Source of the DNA: Bin55 sp965203735
GTDB taxonomy: Bacteria; Pseudomonadota; Gammaproteobacteria; Pseudomonadales; Azotimanducaceae
Reading direction: 5' to 3'
NCBI GenBank assembly: GCA_965203735.1
Contig: OZ241909.1
Coordinates: 3,348,001-3,412,000, forward strand
DNA length: 64,000 nt
The notes below the pieces were generated by a model, which saw only the letters and a list, made by a program, of their open reading frames with translations, ran no database searches and was not told the origin of the DNA. The position numbers and the translations under genes were made by a program. The number at the start of each line of letters is the position of its first letter. The stretch's first letter is position 1. Below are positions 1 through 7,652 of the stretch, one piece after another.

Positions 1-31
1 CAGGAACCTAAGGAATCGAATAGCAAAGATC

Positions 32-1297
32 ATGAAGAACCGATCAATCGGAGTTTGCTTGTTAGCAACGCTAGGGCTTACAGCCTGCGGCGGCGGCGAT
101 CGTCCACCCCCAGACCCACCCGTAAATCTATCCCCAAGCGATCCTCCCGCTGTGACACCGCCGTCACAACCGTCCGGGGAATTAACAACTGAAGCACAAG
201 ATTGTGTCAATGGAAGCGCAGGAGATTTCGCTTGCGCTGGCATTGCTTTGCTTAGTCGAGTGCCTCTAGAAACAATGGAAGGCAATTCCGGCAATGACCT
301 CTGGGGATGGGTTGACTCGCTGACTGGTCGTGAATATGCCCTGATGGGCATGGACAACGGGACTGCGTTCGTCGATATATCTGAACCCGAGAGTCCAGTG
401 TTCTTGGGTCGATTGCCTACGGAAACACAAACCTCGGCGTGGCGCGACATCAAGGTCTACGAAGACCATGCGTTTGTCGTCGCCGACAACGCTGGATCGC
501 ATGGAATGCAAGTCTTTGATCTAACCCGCTTACGCGACCAGACTGTGTCCCAAACGTTTTTTGCCGATCACGTTTACGTTGAGTTTGGAAACGCACACAA
601 TCTTGCGATTAACGAGTCGTCAGGTTTCGCGTACGTGGTAGGCAGCAATACGTGCGGTGGCGGACTGCACATGATTGACCTGAGTATGCCAACCAATCCA
701 CTATTCATGGGGTGCCATGATGCCAGCCATACTCACGACACGCAGTGTGTAACTTACGACGGACCAGATGAACGTTACCAAGGCAAAGAGATTTGCTTCA
801 GCTCAAACTACGAAGAGCTTGAAATAGTGGATATCAGCAGCAAATCATCGCCTAGCACGCTCAGCACCTCCACATATGCTGATCTAGGCATCGTTCATCA
901 AGGTTGGTTAACGGAGGATCATCGCTACTTTCTCTTGGGCGACGAATTTGACGAAAGCATCTATGGGATCAACACACGAACTCACGTGTTTGATGTCAGT
1001 GACCTCGAAGTTCCACGTTACGTATATGCGTTCGAGCATGACACAGAGGCTACAGATCACAACTTGTATGTCTTGGGCAATCAAGCATTCGAAGCGAACT
1101 ACAGTGTTGGCCTTCAGATATTGGAATTTTCCGATCTGTCGAAACAAGATCTACAAACAGTTGCGTCATTCGACACCTATCCTGATCACGACAACTCTGC
1201 GCTTATTGGTGCCTGGAGTGTTTATCCATACCTGGATTCAGGATTGATCTTAGTCAGCGACATCGACAATGGACTGTTTGTGCTCGAGTTTGAGTGA
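32..1297 (+). CDS. choice-of-anchor B family lipoprotein (LVIVD-type repeats)
   Basis: A 421-residue exported lipoprotein. The N-terminus is a short signal peptide ending in the lipobox LTAC with Cys19 as the lipidation site, followed by a Gly run and a Pro-rich linker (about residues 20-50). The rest is a repeat-built domain whose motifs (HNLAIN, SHTHDTQCVTYDGPD, EELEIVDIS, HQGWLTED, NALIGAWSVYPYL-like ending) match the choice-of-anchor B family, predicted to fold as a beta-propeller. Enzymatic function is not known for the family. The ATG has an AAGGAA-type ribosome site upstream. It stands alone: the next convincing gene starts almost 900 bases downstream. The family call is secure from motif recall; the substrate or partner is unknown. 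Confidence 0.85.
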   Translation: MKNRSIGVCLLATLGLTACGGGDRPPPDPPVNLSPSDPPAVTPPSQPSGELTTEAQDCVNGSAGDFACAGIALLSRVPLETMEGNSGNDLWGWVDSLTGREYALMGMDNGTAFVDISEPESPVFLGRLPTETQTSAWRDIKVYEDHAFVVADNAGSHGMQVFDLTRLRDQTVSQTFFADHVYVEFGNAHNLAINESSGFAYVVGSNTCGGGLHMIDLSMPTNPLFMGCHDASHTHDTQCVTYDGPDERYQGKEICFSSNYEELEIVDISSKSSPSTLSTSTYADLGIVHQGWLTEDHRYFLLGDEFDESIYGINTRTHVFDVSDLEVPRYVYAFEHDTEATDHNLYVLGNQAFEANYSVGLQILEFSDLSKQDLQTVASFDTYPDHDNSALIGAWSVYPYLDSGLILVSDIDNGLFVLEFE

Positions 1298-2165
1298 TGG
1301 CTCTTGGTACGTCGAAGTAGACGGCGAGTAGATTCTGCAAATTGTCTTCTGCGACAAGGGAAAACGACTTGCAAAGCTCTTGTTTTCGCAGTGGAATGAA
1401 CGCACTCCCGAACGTATGGGTGTTCGAGTGCTACCAGCGATCGGAGAGGTTTGGGTGCCGACGCTGTCAATCTAAAACGTATCACTTGTGTCAACTCAGC
1501 GGAAATGAGAAGCCGACCACTTCTATTTGTACTAATGCAATCGAGCGAGCGGCTCAGTACTGTTGTGAGAACGATTCCAAAACAGAGGAAAGCCATGACG
1601 AGGAGGCGAATAAAAGCCGAGCATTTGACAGAGCTCACAGGAACGAAGTTCAAGAGCTATACCTGGGTTTGAACGTGCAGCTGCAGGATGTCTCATTGAA
1701 CTCTTGAACAGTATGGCCGATGGTACAGTTGCGACTGAGTGTGGAGAACTTCACTTTTAGGCTTGAACTAGATCTTGCATTCGCAAGGTATACGGACGGT
1801 CCAATCCACTTAAGATCTCCCGCAGACACATGATCGAAAATAATCTCCATAGCTTGTTGACGAAGGATTGCGGATGCGTGTGCGATGTTCAACCTGGTCT
1901 GGTTGACACCACGATTCAGTGATCGACGGGGTTATTGCAACGAGTATCAATAAATGAATTCTGCGTTATAAATCAATCTCTTATAGTCAATTGGGGAGAT
2001 CCAATCCCTCTTCCATACTCATCTAAAATTGAGCCTGGAAAAATCTTGATTTTCAATTTGATTTCGAGAATCCCAACCGATCTCTAGGCTTGTTTAGCTC
2101 TTTGTTCATCTCTTGAAGTCCACAGTAGTTGGCCTCTCATATCGGTCTTACGGAGTCGAACTAGA
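1298..2165. other. long intergenic stretch, no convincing gene
   Basis: About 870 bases between the lipoprotein and the nitroreductase region. Open frames exist on both strands, but their translations are rich in Ser, Arg and Cys and overlap one another, as expected for chance frames, and none has a recognisable domain. The stretch around 1930-2070 is AT-rich. No tRNA, terminator with a T-run or mobile-element end was seen. It could be a decayed gene, but I cannot name one. Confidence 0.4.
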
Positions 2166-2306
2166 ATGTACAAAGACGCTTTCTACGATGAGCAGATCGT
2201 CTCCAGACGAACTGCGCTTGTTTTTCTCGTAACCAACGATGACTTGACTCCGTCGTTACGAACTCGGTCGGAGGTAAAAAAACTGGAGATGCCCTATGAA
2301 GCTTGA
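2166..2306 (+). CDS. possible 46-residue small protein coupled to the nitroreductase gene
   Basis: A short frame starts with ATG at 2166, has GGAG ten bases upstream and ends at TGA 2304-2306, overlapping the start of the next gene by 11 bases. It begins MYKDAFYDEQIVSRR, then has a hydrophobic patch ALVFLVTN and a charged end. The amino-acid make-up looks protein-like but I recognise no family. The overlap would allow translational coupling with the nitroreductase. It may also be a chance frame or the tail of a decayed gene, since the frame is open back to 2088. Confidence 0.3.
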   Translation: MYKDAFYDEQIVSRRTALVFLVTNDDLTPSLRTRSEVKKLEMPYEA

Positions 2307-2922
2307 TTTGAAGATGTGCGACGAGTTGCTTGGAACAACGCGATCTGTGAGAAAAAGGCTCGATTTGACGCGAAAGGTGCCTAGAAGTGTTGTGGAAGAG
2401 TGTTTAGAACTAGCGGTCCAAGCACCGACAGGATCGAATTCTCAATCATGGCGATGGGTAGTTGTTGAAGACCCGCAGATTCGAAATGAGCTCGCCAATA
2501 TGTACAAACAGCATGCATATCCTTACCTGCATGGTGCGGTTGAACGTGCAGAAGAAGGTCAGACTAAACGTGTCTTCGAATCGGCGATCTACTTGATGGA
2601 ACACCTACAGGAAGTGCCCATTCATGTCATTCCATGCATTAAGGGAATTGTGCCTAAAGGCGCCATCGGGGCTGGATTGTTTGCATCCATTTACCCTGCA
2701 GTGTGGAACTTCCAACTCGCATTGAGAGCTCGCGGCCTTGGGTCTTGTCTGACCACGCTCCACCTTGGTTCATCTAAAAAGGCTGCTCAGTTGTTGAACA
2801 TTCCTGAAGATGTCACACAGGTCGCCTTGGTTCCTGTTGCTTGGACGATCGGCACACACTTCAAACGAGCTATGCGACCACCCATCGACTCGGTGACCTC
2901 TTGGAATAGGTACGACGGTTAG
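2296..2922 (+). CDS. nitroreductase family FMN-dependent oxidoreductase
   Basis: A 208-residue protein of the nitroreductase fold, which uses FMN and NAD(P)H to reduce nitro compounds, quinones or related substrates in the cytosol. The N-terminal TTRSVRKR segment is the usual phosphate-binding Arg motif. The following helix EECLELAVQAPTGSNSQSWRW carries the typical Ala-Pro-(Ser/Thr)-x-x-Asn-x-Gln-x-Trp FMN contact pattern (about residues 45-55), and the centre has the RGLGSCLTT segment typical of the family. CTGGAG lies a few bases before the ATG. The true substrate cannot be read from the sequence. The amidase gene follows 46 bases later in the same direction, so the two may be cotranscribed. 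Confidence 0.88.
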   Translation: MKLDLKMCDELLGTTRSVRKRLDLTRKVPRSVVEECLELAVQAPTGSNSQSWRWVVVEDPQIRNELANMYKQHAYPYLHGAVERAEEGQTKRVFESAIYLMEHLQEVPIHVIPCIKGIVPKGAIGAGLFASIYPAVWNFQLALRARGLGSCLTTLHLGSSKKAAQLLNIPEDVTQVALVPVAWTIGTHFKRAMRPPIDSVTSWNRYDG

Positions 2923-2968
2923 CGGCGGCTGAACGAGCTCGGGTGCTTCCAATTTTCAGACTTGAGCA

Positions 2969-4402
2969 ATGGCACGGGATATGCAAGAACTTTGCGCATT
3001 GACTGCACGACAAATGCTTGCATTGTTGCGCGAAGGCGAAATCTCCTGTTTGGAACTGCTGGAGGCTCATATCTCTCGCATTGAGGAATGCAACCCGAAA
3101 ATCAACGCAATCGTCACCCAGACTCTTGAATTGGCCACGCAGAAAGCGCGTGAACTCGATGCAAGTTCGGAACGGGAATTGCCCTTGTTTGGACTACCCA
3201 TCGCACACAAAGACCTACTGGCTACGAAAGGCGTACGTACCACTTTCGGTTTTCCCGCTTATCGGGACTTCATTCCACCGAACGATGCTTGGATCGTATC
3301 CCGTATGAGAGATGCCGGTGCAGTAATGGTGGGAAAGACCAATGTTCCAGAATTTGGAGCGGGGTCACACACTTTCAATCGAGTCTTCGGCGCTACCCGG
3401 AATCCCTATGACCTTTCAAGAACTGTTGGAGGAAGCAGTGGAGGTGCGGCAGCCGCGCTTTGCTCAAGAATGGTGCCTCTTGCCGATGGAAGCGATACTG
3501 GAGGGTCTCTCCGAAATCCCGCGGCATTCTGCAACGTTGTGGGTTTTCGACCATCCCCCGGTCGTGTTCCCGCTGGACCAAATGGAGATTCCTGGACCGA
3601 CTTGAGCCAACACGGACCTATGGCTCGAACTATTGACGATGTGGCATTGTTGTTCTCCGTTCTAGCGGGATCGGACGAACGAGCATTCCGAATGCTCGAG
3701 ACATCGGGGTCAGAGTTCAGTGCAATAGAGCCCTCTGATCTGAAGGGACTAAGAGTCGCGTTTACAACCGATTTCGGGTGTCTTCCGGTGGAACCGCCAA
3801 TAAAGGAAGTTCTGCTGAGATTCGCTACGGGAATTGAGCAAGAAGGAGCAATCATCGAATCAGCTACACCAAGTCTCGAGGGAGCTCGAAGGGTTTTTGG
3901 TGTGCTCCGAAGCATTGGATTCAGAAGACGATTTGGTAAGACCGTTGAGAACGAATACAACGAACTCAAGGACACGATTCAGTGGGAAATTGAACGTGGC
4001 AAAGCCCTTTCATTGAAAGATGTCGAACAAGCATTTGAAGTACGATCGAAGCTAGTTCGAAATGCGTTGGCATTCTTTCAAGACTACGATGTCTTATTAG
4101 GTCCTTCGACACAAGTCATGCAATTTCCCATCGAAGTAGACTGGGTGCGCGAAATCAATGGAATAAGAATGTCGACGTACATTGAATGGATGGAAGCTTG
4201 CAGCTTGATCTCAACGATCGGTTTTCCGTCGTTATCGCTGCCTGCAGGATTCCACGGTGCCCTACCTGTTGGCGTGCAAGTTATAGCCCCAATTCGACAG
4301 GACCTCAAGCTTTTGCAAATGGCTAGAGCAATGGAAGCGGCAACCGACTTTCAATCGCAGGTCCCTCCCTTATCAATTGTTAGAGGTGAGCGCATTTCAT
4401 GA
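2969..4402 (+). CDS. amidase signature family hydrolase
   Basis: A 477-residue member of the amidase signature family, which cleaves amide bonds by a Ser-cisSer-Lys triad. The catalytic Lys is Lys81 in PIAHKDL, the Gly/Ser-rich loop GGSSGG covers about residues 154-159, and the nucleophile is Ser180 in GSDTGGSLRNPA. Length is normal for the family. It lacks the C-terminal parts typical of GatA and is not next to gatB or gatC, so a free-standing amidase acting on an unknown small amide is more likely than the tRNA amidotransferase subunit. The stop codon overlaps the start of the next gene by four bases (ATGA), so the two are probably made together. Confidence 0.9.
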   Translation: MARDMQELCALTARQMLALLREGEISCLELLEAHISRIEECNPKINAIVTQTLELATQKARELDASSERELPLFGLPIAHKDLLATKGVRTTFGFPAYRDFIPPNDAWIVSRMRDAGAVMVGKTNVPEFGAGSHTFNRVFGATRNPYDLSRTVGGSSGGAAAALCSRMVPLADGSDTGGSLRNPAAFCNVVGFRPSPGRVPAGPNGDSWTDLSQHGPMARTIDDVALLFSVLAGSDERAFRMLETSGSEFSAIEPSDLKGLRVAFTTDFGCLPVEPPIKEVLLRFATGIEQEGAIIESATPSLEGARRVFGVLRSIGFRRRFGKTVENEYNELKDTIQWEIERGKALSLKDVEQAFEVRSKLVRNALAFFQDYDVLLGPSTQVMQFPIEVDWVREINGIRMSTYIEWMEACSLISTIGFPSLSLPAGFHGALPVGVQVIAPIRQDLKLLQMARAMEAATDFQSQVPPLSIVRGERIS

Positions 4403-4932
4403 TTTTTGACACGCTCAAGTTTGCCACGCGAGGAGTGAAATTCCACTATTCGGCACAAAGAGATTCGAAGAGCCTACTCTCGGAACTCAAAAAGCTATCG
4501 TTTCTACGAGCAGTATTTGGTAAGACGAACCGCATCGTCGGTTTTGTCTACAAGAATAACGCTGTCCTCTTTCGCATGCGTTTCCCGTTCATTCACTTGG
4601 GTAAACCAGTGCTGTATGTGTCTATCAATGACGATGACCGGAATGCCGAAGTCAAGGGTTCGTTTACATTCGCAATCTATGCAAGAGTTCTCTTTTGGCT
4701 CCTGATCTTGTTTTCTGTGGCTTTTTTCTCTGTTTCCTCCTTCAGACTTTACACAGCGATTCAAGAAGATGCCACCGCACTGTACTTCATTGCAGTTATT
4801 TTTCGAATGCTGTTAGGACCACTTGTTGCATACATTACATTTTCGTGGTTTCACTGGACTTGGAAAAACTGCTATTCAGACATGGCCACAATAGCAGAAG
4901 GTCTTGAACAAGCTTCTTTAGCGAAGAGTTAA
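4399..4932 (+). CDS. uncharacterised two-helix membrane protein
   Basis: A 177-residue protein I do not recognise. The first 90 residues are soluble and mixed in charge. Two strongly hydrophobic segments follow (about residues 97-118, VLFWLLILFSVAFF, and 128-152, LYFIAVIFRMLLGPLV), then a short tail containing FHWTWKNC. It starts inside the amidase stop codon, so it is translationally coupled to the amidase and may form part of the same membrane-associated function. No enzyme motif is seen. It is a real gene by its overlap and coherent membrane topology, but the function is unknown. Confidence 0.7.
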   Translation: MIFDTLKFATRGVKFHYSAQRDSKSLLSELKKLSFLRAVFGKTNRIVGFVYKNNAVLFRMRFPFIHLGKPVLYVSINDDDRNAEVKGSFTFAIYARVLFWLLILFSVAFFSVSSFRLYTAIQEDATALYFIAVIFRMLLGPLVAYITFSWFHWTWKNCYSDMATIAEGLEQASLAKS

Positions 4933-4989
4933 CTCAGTTGACGGTGTCTATAAACGTCGAACTAACCGGTTCCTGCCAAAACGGAGGGC

Positions 4990-5367
4990 TTAATCGGGTA
5001 CTGGTAAGTCGAAGTCTTCGTCCTCCAACTTGAAAGTTATCGTACTTTGAAGCCCTTCAGTCGCAACGGGCTTGCCCTTCTGGTATGCAGGCCTAAATCT
5101 CCACTCGCTTACAAACCGCAACGCTTCAGCATCGAATAGGTCGGCAGGATCAGAACTAACAACGCTTAGGTTCTTCACCATGCCGTCTACACCAATGTCG
5201 TATTCCACAACCACTGACCCTAAGGTATACCCGGCTTCTTTGGCTTCTTGTGGAAACTCATAGGATCCAGAGTGAACCAAGCTCCAGGGCTGATTACTGA
5301 CACCAATGCATCCGCTCGGAAGTACAAACCCTATCGCAAGTGCGGCAATTAGAATGACTCGTCTCAC
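4990..5367 (-). CDS. small TonB C-terminal-like lipoprotein
   Basis: The C-terminal 70 residues match a TonB C-terminal fold: GSVVVEYDIGVDG, then a sequence on the AEALRFVSEWRFRPAYQKGKPV pattern, with the WRF-P motif characteristic of energy-transducer TonB domains. The N-terminus is RRVILIAALAIGFVLPSGC, a signal peptide ending in lipobox PSGC. I chose GTG 5367 (125 residues) because it starts right at the signal peptide. An ATG at 5448 also opens the frame but would overlap the divergent small gene and add 27 non-signal residues. Proline-rich linker and ExbBD neighbours are missing, so it is unlikely to be a classical TonB and may be a periplasmic stand-alone domain. Confidence 0.7.
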   Translation of the reverse strand: MRRVILIAALAIGFVLPSGCIGVSNQPWSLVHSGSYEFPQEAKEAGYTLGSVVVEYDIGVDGMVKNLSVVSSDPADLFDAEALRFVSEWRFRPAYQKGKPVATEGLQSTITFKLEDEDFDLPVPD

Positions 5368-5399
5368 AAATCGAATGGTAGCACCATTCAGGCAAGCAT

Positions 5400-5684
5400 A
5401 TGGGGTCTGGTAGTACACGCCAGAAAGTCTTGGTTCTCTACCTTGCAAATTCGTCGCTGGATGCGTCGGTGAAGGCTTGGGCTATTTACGACGGAACGGG
5501 AAAACAACGACATATGCCGGGAGATTCGCAAGAACCTCCGTATTCAAATGGTTTAGCAGCACTCTTGGATGGATGGCGATTGATTCAGGCTTCACCCTTA
5601 ATCAACCACTCGCATGGCGAAGAGTTTCGGCTAGGCTACTTAAAGTACGAATTTTTCTTCGAGAAATTGGAACACAGTGACTGA
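5400..5684 (+). CDS. small protein of unknown function, coupled to the dioxygenase
   Basis: A 94-residue soluble protein with a regular look: LVLYLANSSLD, AWAIYDGTGKQRHMPGDS, AALLDGWRLIQASPLI and YLKYEFFFEKL. These features suggest a compact alpha/beta fold and do not look like a chance frame. I do not know its function. It ends eight bases inside the following dioxygenase frame, so the two are probably translated as a pair. The start at ATG 5400 has only a weak AGG upstream; a later start cannot be excluded. It is transcribed divergently from the TonB-like lipoprotein. Confidence 0.6.
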   Translation: MGSGSTRQKVLVLYLANSSLDASVKAWAIYDGTGKQRHMPGDSQEPPYSNGLAALLDGWRLIQASPLINHSHGEEFRLGYLKYEFFFEKLEHSD

Positions 5685-6633
5685 TTCGATACTCCTTTCC
5701 ACCAAGCAAGTCGCTTTCTTCGCTGCGAACGGCTATGTCGAACTTCAAGCCGCAGTTCCATCGAGTATCAATGAAAGATTCCTCGACGCTATAGATGCAA
5801 GTGATCGTCGCGAAGACGGATCTCCCCAAAACTTGGAAAAGCTGTCTCGCCTAGGTGGATTAATGGCAAAGAGCGAAATTCCCGCCGTCGCCGCAGGAAC
5901 ACCGCTCTATGAGGCGTTGGAAGAATCAACGTCTCTCGGTGACCTAATTCGCCTTCCCTCGGTACTCGGAGCAATCCAAAGTCTTGTCGGAGCAAACTGC
6001 CTGCTGGATCATCACTTCATTCACGTTGCAAACGGTCCGCTCGCCTACGGAAATCGACGACAAGTTTCGCAACATCTACACCAGGATTCCACGATTGATC
6101 CGAGAGAATCAGCTTTCGACATTCAGATTTTCTATTTTCCTCACGATGTCACACCTGATATGGGAGGCACAAGGTTTGTTCCGGGAACGCACCTACGAGT
6201 AGTAAGCGAGTCCGCTGTTGCCCGCTATCAAAATATGCTGGGTCAACGGCACATCGAATGCCCTGCCGGTACATTGTTCTTTATGCATCACGGAATCTGG
6301 CATGGAGGCGGGGTCAATAGCACCAACCTCACACGCTTTCTCTACAAGCTCCGGCTAAATCCGACCGAACCTCAAGTGAGACTCTGGGACACTTCGGATC
6401 TAGAACCAGATGACTCGCGTCAACGACCTATCTTCTTCGTAAAGGAGCGATATGACCCAGAATCTGTCGCATCGATACTTACTCGGCCAATGCCGTGGTT
6501 TGAGAACGACACCGGACGTATCGAGTACATCCAACGTATACGATTCTGGCGAAAGCTTATCGGAGATGAATCGTTTGATGCAGACTACTGGGCAACTCGG
6601 CTGGAGTGCGAACCGAAAGTTCTTTCTTCGTAG
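5677..6633 (+). CDS. phytanoyl-CoA dioxygenase (PhyH) family protein
   Basis: A 318-residue Fe(II)/2-oxoglutarate oxygenase of the PhyH family. The iron-binding facial triad is visible as His135-Gln-Asp137 in HLHQDST and a distal His209 in GIWHGGG, with Arg220 (NLTRF) positioned to bind 2-oxoglutarate. GGTRFVPGTH (about 163-172) is the usual strand between them. It starts with GTG at 5677, overlapping the preceding small gene. PhyH relatives hydroxylate fatty acyl-CoA, small metabolites or natural products, and the substrate cannot be fixed from sequence. It is convergent with the kinase-like gene downstream. Confidence 0.88.
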   Translation: MTDSILLSTKQVAFFAANGYVELQAAVPSSINERFLDAIDASDRREDGSPQNLEKLSRLGGLMAKSEIPAVAAGTPLYEALEESTSLGDLIRLPSVLGAIQSLVGANCLLDHHFIHVANGPLAYGNRRQVSQHLHQDSTIDPRESAFDIQIFYFPHDVTPDMGGTRFVPGTHLRVVSESAVARYQNMLGQRHIECPAGTLFFMHHGIWHGGGVNSTNLTRFLYKLRLNPTEPQVRLWDTSDLEPDDSRQRPIFFVKERYDPESVASILTRPMPWFENDTGRIEYIQRIRFWRKLIGDESFDADYWATRLECEPKVLSS

Positions 6634-6677
6634 TTTCCTTGCAAACGTTATCTTGGTGTTGACTTGTGCAATTCGAG

Positions 6678-7652
6678 CTACACCGAACTACTCAATGTAG
6701 TGATGATTTTCACCAGTTCGTCGTGAATCTTCGAGAAATGCCGGTACAAACTGAACTGTTGTCGTGCTCGTAGAAGATTAGCTCCTGGCCGATCCACCTT
6801 AAAGTAGACGTCTCCTGCGAGGTGATCAGTTAGATAACGTACTCCCAGCATGAAGCTCATATAGGCAGGAGCACCCGCAAAGCAAGTGACTGCGGACTGC
6901 TCTCCCAGTCGATATGCTCTAAAGAAGCCACGACATAGGTCGTACACCCGTGTCTGAATCCGTGTGGCATCGACATCGAACTCCATCCCGGTTGTCAAAG
7001 AGCGAACCAAGTCGCCAAAGTCCCAGGAGGGGGAACCATGCATCAGAGTATCCAAGTCGACAATCTTTAGTACACGGGGATGTACGGGATCGAATAGCAA
7101 GTTTCCTATCTTGCAGTCTCCATGGATTACTTGAACTGACACGCTGACATCTAGGATCTCTTCGAGTACTTTATCGACATAGAAGCACTCCCGCAACTGC
7201 GCGTTTCCTTGGCGCACTTGGTTCAACTTCTCGATATAGCTGTCAAGTCGGTGAAATTCTGGAATAGAAGGACGCAGTTCGATGGGGCAATCCTTCAGAC
7301 GTTCGAGAAGGTGTCCGTAGGATTCTCCAGCAACTTGACAAAGAGAGTCCGGAAGCTGCCTGAAGCTACGTGACGGGTAGAACGGGAAAGCTCTCCACAC
7401 GCTTCCGGTCGCATCCACCACGGAATCGTGACCGTCCTTCGTTTGCAGGATGCCAGGAATCAAATTGCAGATATAGGGTGAGACTTGACGATAGTTGGCG
7501 ATGACGTTAATTGGATTAGCGAAGACGCTCGAATTGATGCGCTGAACTATTACTTTGTCGCCAACCTTGTAGGTGTCATTGATCTTGCCAAGACCGAGTT
7601 CATCGACGGTGTTGGGTAGGTCCCATCGGGCAAGAACTGTTTCAGGAATCAT
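6678..7652 (-). CDS. APH-fold kinase resembling N-acetylhexosamine 1-kinase (NahK)
   Basis: A 324-residue phosphotransferase of the APH/choline kinase fold. The Brenner motif is HGDCKIGN (His177, Asp179, Asn184) and the metal-binding Asp lies in IVDLDT (199-201). The N-terminal GLGKINDTYKV and VQRINSSVF segments resemble those I know from NahK-type kinases, which phosphorylate GlcNAc or GalNAc at C1. I chose ATG 7652, which overlaps the end of the hexosaminidase gene by 11 bases; a longer frame to 7790 exists but would lie inside that gene. The pairing with a hexosaminidase supports a sugar substrate. An aminoglycoside-resistance role is less likely. Confidence 0.78.
   Translation of the reverse strand: MIPETVLARWDLPNTVDELGLGKINDTYKVGDKVIVQRINSSVFANPINVIANYRQVSPYICNLIPGILQTKDGHDSVVDATGSVWRAFPFYPSRSFRQLPDSLCQVAGESYGHLLERLKDCPIELRPSIPEFHRLDSYIEKLNQVRQGNAQLRECFYVDKVLEEILDVSVSVQVIHGDCKIGNLLFDPVHPRVLKIVDLDTLMHGSPSWDFGDLVRSLTTGMEFDVDATRIQTRVYDLCRGFFRAYRLGEQSAVTCFAGAPAYMSFMLGVRYLTDHLAGDVYFKVDRPGANLLRARQQFSLYRHFSKIHDELVKIITTLSSSV

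Noticed and set aside
1222..1892. Overlapping frames on both strands (143, 121, 80 codons) after the first lipoprotein
   Set aside because: Compositions are unlike neighbouring proteins, no ribosome sites, no domain recognised, and the frames overlap one another and the end of the real gene.
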